From Malurus cyaneus samueli (lineage: Eukaryota > Chordata > Aves > Passeriformes > Maluridae), in NCBI GenBank assembly GCA_009741485.1, contig CM019236.1, positions 44,424,716-44,488,715 on the forward strand: a stretch of DNA of 64,000 bases, written 5' to 3'. A program made the translations under genes and the position numbers. Below the pieces are notes generated by a model. That model searched no databases and was not told the DNA's origin. It saw nothing but the letters and a program-made list of their open reading frames with translations. This document shows positions 22,932-37,100 of the stretch, one piece after another (within the stretch, counting starts at the first letter, position 1; every line of letters starts with the position of its first letter).

Positions 22932-25900
22932 GCATTTCCCCTGTTAGCTGCATAAACATGGTATAATAAAATAGTATAAGTAGCCTGGCAGGAAGACAGA
23001 CACAGCTTGTGGATGCTTCAAAATCCACAGTTCAGGATCATTACTGGTTTAGGGAAATCTGGAAATATCAATCCTCACCTTAGATTGTCATTGCTTAATA
23101 CTCCCACATTTATTTAACTTCATGTTTAGCTGGTGTAAAGTGCTTGAAGACCTTCAAGAAGTATAGTCCTCACAGGAAGGACAAGGTTGATATGTCAACA
23201 CACATTAGGAAAAGAGGACAAGAGGTGATTCCTGCACAAGTCACCTTGAGTCATTGCAAGAAATAGGGCGGCTACAGCTGGTGCTTACGAGGACCATGAA
23301 GTGAGAGACTCTTTGAGGGTAGGCCTGGACAAAATAAACCCTGAGCTGCCTTTATCACAGGCTTGTGAACAGAAGAATAAGTTGGTTAGGCAGTGGAGAC
23401 TCAGACGCGACAAGTTAAGTAAATGGAGAATGACAAGGGGCTCTGCAGAGAGCTCCAGGAAGGAGTGAGAGGGTAATTAGGGAAGAAGCCAAGGGAGTGG
23501 ATGTGTGGGGGTGACCAGTTTTGGCAAAGGCCAACAGACAAGAAGGGGAAGCTGAGCCTGGGACAAACCAAAAGCAGGATATGTTGGTCACTGAAGGTTT
23601 AATGAGATTGCCTTCAAGAGAGCACACTAGGAAAAGTGTGCACATTCCAGAGACACTAGTTGCCTGCTGACTTCTCCCAGAATGCTGAAGCCCTAAATCC
23701 ACCTGTTCCTTCTGGCTGACTGTATGATCTTGCCCCAAAAGTAGTTTAGCAGGATGAGTTTTAGTCTCACTTCCATCTTCTCCTGCAGGGCCATTAGCTT
23801 AGTAGAGGCTGTGCAAAGCTGCAGATAAGAAACAGAGGTGTTTTGGCTTACAGATCTGTCCCAGCCAGTGATTGTCACCTGAGGTTGTCCAGGTCACACA
23901 GAGCAGCAGTAAGGCTCCCTGTTTGATGTGACATGGAGGTGAGTAAGCAGAAGAGCTTCTTGGCATAGAGCAGTCATGAGTGCTGTACAGGAGCTCACAT
24001 TTCCTGGAGACCACATTGTTGAATGAGAAACATTAAAAAAAAAAAAAAAAGTAATTTTTTTTATATTTGCTTTCTGTTTGGAGACCATTCCGTCTTTTTT
24101 GCAAGGACGCCCTTTGTGTCAGGGTAACAATGCATTTGTATATACTTCTTTCCAGGCAATGAGCAGTTGTGAGTATCTTCTGGGACCAACCTTGTGAATG
24201 GGTCCTAGCCTCAACTCACTTTGGGACTAACAGACCAATGACAGATGTATTACTTCTTCAGACAGATGTTTTGTGATTGAGTCTGTCACTTTGGAACTTA
24301 ATATTTCTAAATTAATCCCAGACTGTACCCCAGCAATTTATAAACAGAAGTTTTGTCTCTGTCCCCCCAGTGCTCTTAGACCTACACAGTGTGGTTTCTA
24401 GAACGCTCCCAGTTTTTTGGGCTCTGTGTTTCACCATTCTCCTTTATGCTTTGAAAAGCTTCTGTTCTGACAAATGATGTGTACCTCAGCAGCACATTAC
24501 AAACCAGATCCCGAGGAGAAAATCTCAAAAAAATCTCAGTTACACTCTAGGAAGGCTCTTTCATATTTTGAGGATGTTGTCAGGTTTGCAAGTACTCTTC
24601 TGTTGGCAGAACCCCCAGGATACTCTTTGGTAGACTGATCATGATGCTGGAAGGAGGAGAACAGTCTCATTACATCTCTGTCACTGTCTTAGTGTTTATA
24701 GGAAGGGTATTGTCCTTAGCTGCAGGCTTCACTCTGCTGAAATGTTTCTAATTTCCCCCCCAGTTATTAACTATAAAATCAGCTTTTCATTACAGAAAAA
24801 GGAACAAAAATATATTTCATTTGTTGAAATTACTATCCTCTTTCTTTTCCAGTTTATCTCCATCTAATTATAATTGTGTTGACTAAAAACAGTCCTTGGG
24901 AAGCAAGGGGCTTGACTTCCTTAATTCTTCCATCTCCCATGCAGAAAATCCTTCTGTTTAAGGGGCAGGATCCCCTGCAGGTGATGGTTTTCCACCAGTC
25001 TTTCCTCAGGCATGAGTCAGCTGTTGCACAAAGTCAGCAGGGGCCTTTTCAGCAGCTTCAAACAGCTGCTGGATCAGATGCTGCCTGAGTGCACTTGGTG
25101 AATAGGAGGGAGCAGGAAGCCTGTGCTGTCTGGAGCTTGACAAAGCTGAATTTTACAATTTACTTACTCTCTGTCTTGAACACTCTTCGTAGAAAGCTAT
25201 GCTGGGTGCCTTGCGTTCACAGCACACTAGGTACGTTTCACTCAATTTGCCTCTACCGTGAAGATGTTCTGCTGCAGCAGAGTTTGAAGCCACACATGAC
25301 AGAGAAAGCCAAGTGGGAGGTGAGTGTGAGGGATGCAGTCAGGTGTGGGTAGTGACTAGGCTGTTCCTGAAGTCCTGTGAGGAAGAGAGTGCCCAGCCAT
25401 CATCCTCCTTCCCTGCAGTTTGCTGACTTCTTTGTCAGGCGTGTTGTGCAAGCAGCATTTCAGAGAAAACCTCTGCTTGAGATCAGAAATTTCTGCCTTC
25501 CCTAGTCTGTCATCATTAAAAGCTACAACCTACCTTTTTAATGAAGGTTTTTTTTCCATCAATTATAAATATTCAGCGATGACTAAATACTTAAGAAACA
25601 CTTTTTATTCTTACAAAAATTCCATCTTTGCATTTCCTATGAATAAATTAATGCATGTGGGAACTACAGGGATCTTGTGCCAGGAGATCTCTATCACCAT
25701 GTTCTGCTGAGCTACAGAGCTGAGTTGAACATTATCGTGTACATAAATTAGTTTCACATGAAAAAATCAGCAGATATAACAAATCATTTTTTTGAAAATG
25801 CAGCCTAATAGAGCCAAGACAACCCCATTGGAATAAGCAGGATCTCCCAAAGCATGAAGCATTTTGACTGTGTGTCTTGAAGTTATGGTAATGTAAGTGG

Positions 25901-28900
25901 AGTAAACATTTGGCCAGTACAGAAAATGGGCATATCTCCCACTTATGAACCCTGCTGTGGTTTCTGCATTCACTCAGGAAGGGCTGTGGGATTGGTTTCC
26001 ATAGGAACCATGGGGAAATGAAGAAAAAGTACTTACCTGAAAATCAGTTGCATAATTTTACCGCTTCAAGACTATAGTGAGGCAGTGGGTACAGGCCAGT
26101 GGCAGCACTCAGACTATTTGAAGAAGAGTAAGGTATCCCTGCTGTTCCTGCAGCATGGAAAGGCACATGGGGCCTGCACCCTGGGCTCTGGTGTGGCCAG
26201 GCTCTGAAGCCCATGATGGAAGATGGAGCAGCAGCAGTGAGCACACAGAATTCCAGAAGCCTCTGCAAACCTGAAGCATTCAGCACAACTCCTCAGAGGC
26301 CTCCTGATTTACAGAGCAGTTTTTGGATGATGGGAGAATTCAGCACCTCCTCAAAATTTCCTCTGGATGCATATGCAAAATGCAGGGGTATGCAGTCCAG
26401 GGACAATCCCAGCTGGGCTTGGCTGCTTCATCTTCATGCTCTTAGTTCCTCTTACTTCTCAGAATGGCAACTGCATCCGCCCCTCTTAATTTCCTAGTGC
26501 TTGGCTACATGAACTGAAGAAGAAAGGCTCAGTTTTTTCCCTTTCTTGGCCCTGGGTCACAAACACAAGTCTTTGCCTTCCTTAGCTTTAGGCCCAAAGG
26601 CAGGCTGCCAGCATTGACAACCCAGCGTGCAGGAAATACCTTCATGTGTATGATTTAATGGATTGTGTGAGGTTCATAAAGCCTGGTGCACAACTGGAAA
26701 CCACCAACTCCCACTCTCCACTTAGACCTCCACTGTTTCTGACTTTGGAGCCTCAGTGATACCTTTCTCAGCCCGTACTTTGCACTGTAAGATGGCAACA
26801 AGCAATTCCTTGCCCCTTTTAAGGTGAAAAATGTATCTGGCACTAAAGTTTCTATTCAAAATTGGCAGATTACTTCTGCAAAGCACTGTCACTGGTCTAG
26901 CAACTTCCAGTGGCTTTCAAAACAGGGCAGTGTACCGTATCTAAAGGTAATACCAGCATTATGGGGAGCTGAGGGAAGAGCAAATTTGCTGTGTTCAGAA
27001 AGGGATGAAGACCTTGTGGAAGGCATACAGCAGTCAGTACAAAGAGTATTTGTAAGGCACAGATAATCTCTCCTTCATAAATATGAATATAGAAGAATGG
27101 CAAGTTAAATTACTTGCTCTGTTGAGGAATCGTAGTATTGTTCAGGGCTGATACTGAATCCATGGCAAACTATCTTGGAAGCTTATTTATGAATATGAAT
27201 GTCTGGAATTTGTTTACCCACCTGGACTTCTCTGCATGTGGTGTAAACTGGGGAGTCTACCACCAGCTTGGCATTTATTATGCAGATTAGTCCCAAAAAC
27301 CTGATGAGAATTGTCTGCTTCTTAGTCTTTGACTAAAGAAAAATAAAATTGTTTTAAAATCCTGGCTCTACTTTTTAAGATCAAGAAGAGTCACTCAAGT
27401 AATTTTTTTTGCCTCCCATTTCACTGGAACATTGCTCTCTGAAGGATATTAAGAGAGTGGTGATGAATTATAGTTGAAAACAAAATGAATGTGCTTGCAG
27501 CCATACGCATCAAGGAAACAGATCACTAGGAGAGCTACTTGCTAAGATTAGAAAGTACCCAGGTTTGGTTTTATTTGAGGGCCCTATTTCTGTTGGTCCA
27601 ACAAAAGCCTATAAATGTGCACTGGAGCCTAAAAATGGTCCTGATAAATCATGGGATCTGTCTATGTCTTCTGCAAGTGCCAACAGATTGGGTTGAACTA
27701 CAGCCAAGAACACAATTCATGTAATCTGGAAATGAGAGAAGCCCTTGGTTTATCTTGTTTCTTTCTCTACCAGGTTGCTGCATTTGATGATGCTATATTA
27801 ACAGCCCTACAGTTGTAGATGACTATTTATGAAGGAAGGCAAGTATTTAATTGCTTGAGACAAATTAGTTTGAGGAGCTGCACCCAGGAGCTATGCTAGA
27901 AACTATACTGATGGACTGTGGTACCCCTATAAATTGTACATAGGTCTTGTGTTTGGTTGGGGTTCTGCCAGTGACATTGCAGGACTTGGCCTGTTTACTT
28001 GCTCTTCTGCTTCTACACTCTGCCACCACAAAAATCTCTGTGGGAAAAGAGGTGATTTGAGCATGGGAGAACTTTGACTGGACACTGAAGCTGCAGGAAT
28101 TTCCAGCCTGGCAAATGGAATCCTGATACCCAAGTGATGCTTCAGCCCTTCTGCCTGCTCAAATGTCTCAACAACCCTGTTATGCACAAATAGCGAGGCA
28201 CCCTTCCTAGCATCCTATCCACTGCTCCAGCAGAATCTGGCACAGTGCTATATAGAGCTTGCCACTGGACTTGGTACATCAGAATCTGTGTGACCAGTCC
28301 TGGATGAATGCCTAGATCTGGAACTCATCATAATATGATGAGACAATTCTGCTCAGCATGTAGCCTGATGCCTAAGTGTTTGATTTGGGATCCGAGGCAG
28401 CAGAGATTTCTCAAGGGGAAGGGCCTACAATAGCACTTGTCTGCAGTGGATGATGAATGCTTCAGGAAATTTAGCATATCTGACCATGCACAGCAGCACC
28501 TTCTCCACAGTATTTTGAAACTGATTTTGAGATGGGAGAAAATGGATTTTTCATGTAACTTATTTTTGCATATTACTTATAACTTGCATTGAAACACACA
28601 CATTAGGCAGCAGCACACATCTGTAGCGGCAGCAGCCTTTGACTGACACAGAGAGTCACAAGAAGAATGTATCACTCAGAAGGGGGAAGAGGAAACACAA
28701 AGCTCTCTGGTTAGATGGCAAAGAGTAGGGATATATTCACACCAAAAATATTGTTTCAGAAATGGAAATCTTGTTCTTGTAATGCTAATGGAGTGGAAAC
28801 TAATCTTCTCGTGTCTTACCTGCCAGAGTGGAAGTGGGATAAAAGGAAATTTCAAGAACAAATAGCCAAGGATACCAAGGGCAATAATAAATTATTTGCT

Positions 28901-31900
28901 GTATATCAGAAATGTGAAATTTGCAAGACAGTAAGTGTCTGTACTAGACCACTAGAGTGTGAAATGGACAGTCCCATTGCACAGATGCTAAATGATATTT
29001 TTGTCTTGGCCTTAAAGGCAAAAGTTATTGGAAAATAAAGATTCTCAGTTGATTTTCTGTTACAGCTATAGCTAGCTGGTAAGCATGAACTATGGAGGCA
29101 AAGGCCCCAAAAAACCTCAAGATATTCCATAGTAATAAGGTATTAAAATTGAGGCAGAATTTATATATACTAAAAGAAAAGACTTACGGGTAGAGATACT
29201 TGACCAATTCCAGACACTGTGTTTTCTGACCCAACAAACTGATTATTGGAAAAGGGAACTTCTAATGTAGTTCACTTATGATTTTGTCAATTATCAGATA
29301 TTCGTCTTTCCTTGTAGGCTGTTGTGAAACTTGGCTTATTGCTGTTTATGTTCTGTTTTTGTTTTCTAGAGCTGTACTCTGTATTGTTCTCAGTGTCAAC
29401 CAAATACACTTCAGAATTAAATTTGGCTTCCCCTAAGGAAGAAGCACAGGAATTGGAAGAGGTTTTTGCATAATGCTGGGTCATACTAGGCAACTTCTCA
29501 GTGCTTTGTACATTTTGCAGGTTCTGAATTCTGATTCTTGTGGAAGAAAGTAGTAATCCTCACAGGTACTAAATGATCCTGTGATTGAAGACAAAGAATT
29601 ACCAGTGGGTTGCATGATTCATCTCTACCCTCACTGCTGAATATCTGAGACAAAAATAAAGTTTTTCAAAATCATATATCCTATCCTATCAAAAAAGATA
29701 AAAAAATCAATTCTAAAATAGTACATTCTGGGCAAAGTTCCCCTAAACAGTAGGACAGCAGTTTCTATTTTTAAATTGATTGTCTGTTTTTATTTTTTTC
29801 TGTAGTATGGAAACAACCACACTTCACTGTAAGAAGGAAAACCCAACCAAATAAAATGGGAGAGAAAAGTAGCTTATCTTTACACTAAACACATCCTAGA
29901 GGTTCTTTACTAACACATAACTATGTTAACAATTTCTCATCAACACAACTGCTGACGCAAGTGCCATGGACTCATTCTGACTCAGAACACATTCTGAGAG
30001 AAGATATGGAGCGAGGTGACACCAACCTGGACATTCTGCTCCCAATGGAGAGGCATCTGGAGTATAAATCAGACCTCGTCTCTAGCCACATTTTTTCACT
30101 TTGATACTGGTGCTTTTGCTCTGTTGGATGTGCAGAAGGCACCATAACAGTGTCCTACCTGCAAAGACTACACCACTAAACATCAGTGAATTCATAAAAA
30201 GGGTGCAAATGGCAAGACAGATAAAATCTCCTGCAGATTGTCGTTAGAATTGGTTTCCCAGGAAACTGAATTATGCCACACTCCCAGACCTACATTCCTG
30301 ACAGGATTAATTTAGTGGGCTGAGGAAACAACCCCCCTTCTCTTCTATGAGCAGCCTTTTTGCCAGCCTCAGTCAGCTGATGGCTGTGTTTCCAGCACAC
30401 CATGCACAGCTTTTTGTAAGATGGGATCATTGCAGCCCCCTTGCTTTCCAGACAACCAGTGTAGACTATTCTTTGGGTACAGTCTATCATGACAGTGGTC
30501 TAAGCTGTACCTTCAGCTGCTTTATAAATATTCACCTCAGTGGCTGCCTACACATAGATATGAGCAACCTCCATGCATCCTGCTGTTGCTGTTTGTCCCT
30601 AGGAAGCAGCATTTTGCTTGAGATGGGGCCTTGCTATCTTTAGGTATCCCTCCAGTCTCTTTAAGGCTTTTGATTTGTGCCCAGGTCTCCATGGCCATGT
30701 CACTTACGATCCCAGTAGTGTAGATAAAAGGAAAAAGATGAAAGGAAGTAAAGAGTAAGGAGAGAATGTGTTGTTTTTGATAATGATCCATCATCAGATG
30801 ATGATACAGCATCCATCAGGGGTGCTCCCTTCTCCCTAGATGGCTGCAATTATCAGGTGGTTGGCTCTGTGCACTCTGGGATCGCAGGCAGCTGCAGGTG
30901 AGAGCACTGAGGGCAGAGCCTTCATTTCAATACATTAACACCCCCTCCTCAATGAGACAGGGCTGGCAATGGCTTGTGAAGATTTCTGTCTGTGAGTTTT
31001 TGTACATAGAGCTGTGGGTTCTGTAGTGCCTGGGAAAAGTAAATGCCCCAAAAAGGTGAATTTTCCACCTTCTGGTAAATTCCTACTTCATAGCACACGT
31101 TTCAGTTCAGCTGAGCTCAGTTCCTTGTTCTATCTTGCTGCTTTCTCTGATCTAGTTTAACACAAACAGACTTTTCAGGGATGTTATAGAAAGCACCTGG
31201 CAAATGATCTGTACAGTGAAAGAGTAAGCCATTATCAGCACTGGTTACAGCACAGCAAAACACTCTACAGAAAGAGGACATTTTAGTTTGTAGGAATTGG
31301 AACCACATAGTTATCACAGTACCGTGAGAGAATTAGAATGATGATCTCTGGTCTGGGCGGCAGTGATTGTCTCCAGGCTCTGGCATGAATTTTGACCTAA
31401 CTCAATAGGTTACAGAAGGGCAGAAAAAAAGTGCCTTTCACTCACACCAGTAAATGCCTTGGCTCTCCCAGAACTGTACTGCTGAAGATATGTGAGCTAG
31501 CCGTCAATACAGAAAATCCCCTGGTGGCTGAGACACTATCTCTCTGCCATGTTAAATAACCAGTGGCAAAACACAAGCCAGATGAGCTGGGAATGCAGCA
31601 GTTTGTACACAGGTTATAATCAAGTGTAAGTAGTGCTTTTGTTGTTTCATCCTTGAGGGTGAGTCCCTTGTAAGCTCTCATCTCCCTATGAAAAAAAGAA
31701 ACTACAGGAAAAAAATTTAACTACAATGGAGAAAGGCAATATCCTGTCTAACTGAGGATTATTTGTGCTTTTTTTTTCCCCTTCCAGCCTGCAGTGTTAT
31801 TTTTGAGTAGCAGAGTTCAGGATAAACACTGTTTTGGAAACTTAAAACATGGATTTTTTTGTCCTCAGCCAACACCCTTAGAGCCTCCTGGTTCATTTGC

Positions 31901-34036
31901 TTTCTCTTGCTCCAAATGAAATACTCTAAAACACATGGTGGTTTGTTTCCCGTCTGTTATTTTACAACCCCACATGGAGGATGTACTCTGGCACAGCAGG
32001 AGCTTGGTTGGTTGAGATTTCAGCTCAGAGGGACTCTGCTCACCTCAGCTGACAGAGGCCACAGCTCCACTCCCAGGAGATCCCCAGCACCGAGTCACAT
32101 TACAAGTACAACACAAATCTACATACTTACCTCATGTTTTTCGTGCTTGCAAAGCAAACTGTGTTCAAAGCAAAACAAAACAAAACAGTGCCGGTTAACA
32201 TGTACTGGTCTATTCAGTTTTCATTTTGGTCCTGGAACCTGGTTCACATTGAGAGTTTTAATCCTTTTCTAGGAACACAGGCAGGAAGACCGGGAATCAT
32301 CTGATGGTCACCTTATTAATGATATTTTCTCTTGAAGTGAGCATAAGGGGTAGACAGAGGACCCATCCTGGATGATGTGGCACTTTCAAGAAGGATTTGA
32401 CTAATGGAAAGGAAGGAGGGGAATGTATGACGTGGCTGCTTAGATCTGGGTCTGACAACTAAAAGAGAAATTCAGATGGAGGAAGGGCAAGTAGATATGT
32501 CTCCTTGGAAGCATGTACACAGTCTGAACCTGTTTTGCATATGTGACCCTGAACAGTATTCTTCAAAATAATGCAGCAGTCAAGATAAGCATATTTTGTC
32601 AAATTTTGCCAAATTCTGCCAACAAGTTTTTCCTCAGTTGTGCTGATTTTGCAATAAAATCTAGATTGTTTTAACTACCAATGCTACAAAACTAACCCCT
32701 TGTCCAAAAAATAAAACTTCCCTTACTTGTTCCACATATCATCACCAACTATACCTATTTTGGAGGAGTGGTGATACCGCCAATGAATGCAGCATAATCA
32801 TACTGAGGGGAGAGAAGACAGTGTGACTGCTGGGCTCAAGGAGAGGCCACTGCTATTGAAAACTGCCAGCAGAACTTTCAAATTTGTACAGTTTTCAGAT
32901 ACTTCCAGTAATTTCCTTTCAGTTTCAAGAAACATTGGACCACACTATCTTCCTTTGGTGCTGATGGAAGAGCTCTATGTGGCTGAAGACGTGCATTTCT
33001 CCTCACCAGTCTTTTAAGCAGAAAAGTTCACTGATGCTGAAGGACTACAGTATCTTGTTCCGCACATCCTCTGCTTCTGCAGGCAGCACTGCTGAGGACA
33101 GCAGGATGGCCTGTGTGACCAGCAAGAGCAGAAAAGAGCACAAAGATATCTCAGAGTGCCCCTGGAGCAAGGCCTATCTGAAGAGCCTTATACTGTCTGC
33201 AAAACTGTCCATCTACAGGCAGGCCTGCTCTGGAGCAGGAACCCTACCCTCCACCCTCCCTAAAGGTACCAGAATGTTGCTACAATGCAAGTTCTCTCTG
33301 TATTATCTCTGGAAAATAGTTTTTTTGGGGCCAGCTTTTCTCCCATTTGGAAGTATTCAAAGACCTTTTCTGGCTTGATTTGTTTGTTTTGTTTTGCTTT
33401 TTTTCATGTGTGACACTGAGAGCGAGGAAAAGGTTTGTGAAAACTTGAGCCTATGATGCATTTTGTATGCTGTGTTCATACCTTAAAGTGATTTAACTTG
33501 CATATTAGAACCAGATCCTTGCTGTAGCTGAGCATTTGGCACAAGGTCTATTGCACAAGAAATTGCTTCTTTTGTTTCTTAGCAAATGTATGCTGCTCTC
33601 TCAGATAAAATGTTCAAGAGAAAGGCATAGCAATTCTGTATTTAGACAGGTATACAAATAATAGTCACGATACATTGTACTTCTCTGCTCCCTGCTCATA
33701 AGTGAGTTCATTTTCAAAAAGAACATAAAACTATAAAAAGTTAATAGGTGAGGAGTTTTCTCTCAGCACTACCATGTTGAGGCGATTTTACTTTTTCCCT
33801 CTTCTTTGGTCTATAACTGGATCAGTTATACAATGTAACTTTAATTATCTGAATACAAAATTTATTTCACATTCTCATGACTCAGATAAACATGAGCCTG
33901 CTGAGTCTGCAAACACTACAAGGAAAAGCTCAGATACACTTGGAACTAGGTGAAAAAAAGGGTTTTGCTTTATGCTTGCATTTTTTTTTCATTTTGTTTC
34001 TTTTTTGTTTTGAGCAAGTATTATTACTGCTGTTGT
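22932..34036. other. Long stretch without recognised genes
   Basis: No host exon, RNA gene or transposon is recognised. Simple tracts include poly-A at 24035-24050 and a short (CAAAA)n at 32171-32186. An open frame of 107 codons at 28715-29038 on the plus strand is AT-rich, has scattered Cys residues and matches no family I know. The 137- and 133-codon frames at 31859-32272 and 32977-33378 also lack resemblance to known proteins. Confidence 0.55.
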
Positions 34037-34120
34037 CATGATGATGATGTTGAATGATATGATGATGATGATGATGATCATCATCATCATCATCAATCAT
34101 CATCATCATTCATCATTATT
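34037..34120. repeat. Converging GAT/ATC trinucleotide repeats (palindrome)
   Basis: A (GAT)n tract on the left meets an (ATC)n tract on the right at TGATCA. The arms from 34060 to 34095 form a perfect 36-bp palindrome with no spacer, and an imperfect extension continues to about 34037 and 34120. Such a tract can extrude as a cruciform or fold back in single strands. Confidence 0.95.
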
Positions 34121-37100
34121 TTATTTGTTGCATTTTTCCTCAGCAGCTGGGAGCTTGGATTAACCAGGGTTTGAATAACAAGGTTTTCAAGCACACGGTG
34201 ACTGGGAGACTGTATTTTTATTATGGAGTGTACAGCACTCTGCCTTACCCGCCCCTGCAGTAGCAGCTCTACAGAAATCTTCCACTGTGTTTAAAGGGTA
34301 ACTGCCTTACATAAAATATTTTTTTCACAAATGAAAATGTTTGCTACTGGATCTTCTGCCAGAATCAGCTGTGTAAGAGAAAGTGGACTTTTCTTGTGCC
34401 TGGGAAACAGATAGGATTTCTTATGTTGTCCCATACAGCTGTGTTTGTGTTGTAGCCCAAAATATTCAGCACCAGCAAGAGGCAAAGCTTACTGTGCCCT
34501 GCTGCCTCTAAGAAAGCCCTTCCCAAAGGATAAACTTCAGGGTCAGAGGATACAATGGCAGGTTATCCCAATTTTTTTGAGGACATTAAATACATACTAT
34601 TGATATTTCTGTTTTCACTGATGCTTACTTCACGAAGCAAGTGAGACACAGACCTGAGGTACTCTAGAGGGCTTTGTATGAATACGTAGGAGTATCAGAG
34701 CAGAAATTTCAAAGCTCTATACTAGTCAGTGTGCTGTAAGAAGACTGGGAGACCTCCTGCTCAGCAACACTGCCTTTAAATGGCAGCTATGTTGCAGACA
34801 AGTGGTGTTCCCCTCATCAGAAAAAGCCCAGGTGAGTACAGATGCAGTTTTCAACTTAGTAGGCACTGCCAGCTTTATGCTTTTATTGTCCATAGAGCTA
34901 TTATTGCCTCTACGACTTAAAAGAAGTCCTTGCTTTGAAAAGTGTTGGAGGAAAATGGATGGAGGTGTTATACTGTCTTTGGTTCTCTTTTCTGCAGGGC
35001 TCTTTTATTCTCTCTTTAGTGTCTGAACCTTGTCCCAATGTAGCTTTTCTCCCACAGGGATGGATAGGTTATGCTTGCTGTCTGAAGAATCATTTGGCTC
35101 TTGGATAAATTGCCCAAGATTATGAGGAGATTTTCTCTTGTTTTTTCATTAATTTGCTTACAGTTGTCTTTGCAATATCCTTTTTAAAAATGCCCATCTG
35201 CATGCACTTAAGCTTGGTCTTCTAAATTGTAATGTTTGAACTCATGATAAACAATAATTCCCCTTCACAACAACAAAAAAGGAAATAAAATCAGGGGTTT
35301 AGAATTAACTAACTGCTGCAATTCAGATCTTCAGAATCTTAAACAATCTTCCTTTTCAGGATCTTTTAGTACATGAAGAAATACTTATCACAAATAAATA
35401 TATTTGGGAGGAAAACCTTATTAATGGAACTTTCAAAGATGATGATGAGGCAGAATCATTATTGTCATTCCGGTTCCACTAAAGTAGCTAGGAAACAACC
35501 AAATACCACTTCAGACTATCACATACATTGTACTTTAGTTTCACAGTAGAGCATTAATGTTGAACTGTCATTTGCAACGAGAAAGTCTTAGTAATTGCTT
35601 CTGAATATAGGATCTTAGTGTAGGTTTGAGACTATTGATTACATCTCACTACAATGCAGGACAAACAGATACAGACACAAGCAACCTGTGTTTTGTAAGA
35701 AACGCATTAGTGTTACAATAATGTATAATATACTAACGTGTTATCTATTTTTTTCCCCTCCCCTTCCCTACCCAATTCCCAATCACAGGGGGAAAAAAAA
35801 AGCTATTTTCTATCTTGCATCCCAGTGATGTTTCAAGCATTTTGAGGTATATATGGTTGCCTTCGTACTGTGCAGGGAACTACACTGTTAATATCCAAAA
35901 ATATTTACAGAAAGAAAGCATGTTCTTCCCTGTATGAGAGAGGGATATATTTCTGTGTCTGTGCTTCTTCAAGCACATAAAACATTTCTTTCATGATATT
36001 ACTTGGTTTGGAATTTGTCAGTGTAAAGTCTGAACTGCAGGGAAGGAACAGGAGTGCAGCAAGGCATCTACTCCAGCATCAAGCCTTGCAATGTCAGGCC
36101 TCATTCATTGCAATTGGGAACTGTCCTCAGCAAAGGTGCAGTGAGTCTGCTGTTAAGTGCCACAGTTGAGATAGAGTGAATGACAGCAGGTGATGGATCT
36201 GGATGCTGGGGTTTATTTTAAAACCACAAAGATTCGAGCTTCTACCCTTCTTGATATCTCACACAGACAGTATTTGCTCTTTGGCATTACATTTGTGAGG
36301 CTGCTGCAGTGAGGCTGCTGCTAGCTCAGGATACTTGGGCAGAAATTCATGTTGCTTTGTGCTGTGCCATCACACAGAACTACCTACCTTTGGCACCAGC
36401 AGCCAAAGACTATGGTCATCTAACTTCATTTTTCTCCAACTGTTTCTCTGATCTCTAGAGTCCTCCACCATTTTGAGAATCTTTCCTCCAACTAGGATCT
36501 TTATCTTCCTCCTTCCTCAGACTCTGTTTTCTTTCCAAGACCACCTCTTTAGGGGAAATTTTCTCTTTTGGCAACAAGTCTCCTTTCTGGAGATTCTGGC
36601 ACCTGATTTTATCAATTCAAACTGCAGAAGCATAATGTATGACAAGCCTCCGTACTGGTGGTTCTGTCTGATGGCTCTCCACTCACTGGATGATTTGAAA
36701 AGTGAGTCTTTTCTTTAGTCCAGCTGCTACAAAGTTTATAACCAGTCTGTCCTGATAGTGAGTATTAACCCTCAGGCTTCTGCCTGTGTGTTCAAAAGAC
36801 CAACTGAAGTCTGTCATACACACCCTTACACATACTCAGTTATTTGTCACTTATGACACCATGCTACTGGCTGTTCACTTCTCACCACAATGCAGCACAT
36901 ATCTGAGACTCAAATATTGTGCCACCATGTCCTCAAAGTGCTTGCTATTGCTGTACATGTGAAAGGTGTCTGTGGACATCTGATACCATCAGCTCTCAGC
37001 ATGCAATTAGACTCCAGCAGCATATGAACCCTCTCTAAGTGCTGCAGCCTCATTGCAGGCTCCTTGAAGCCAGATGTTGCTTTGCTGCTTGACACCTTCA

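Noticed and set aside
32977..33378. 133-codon plus-strand open frame
   Set aside because: No recognised family, no supporting context.
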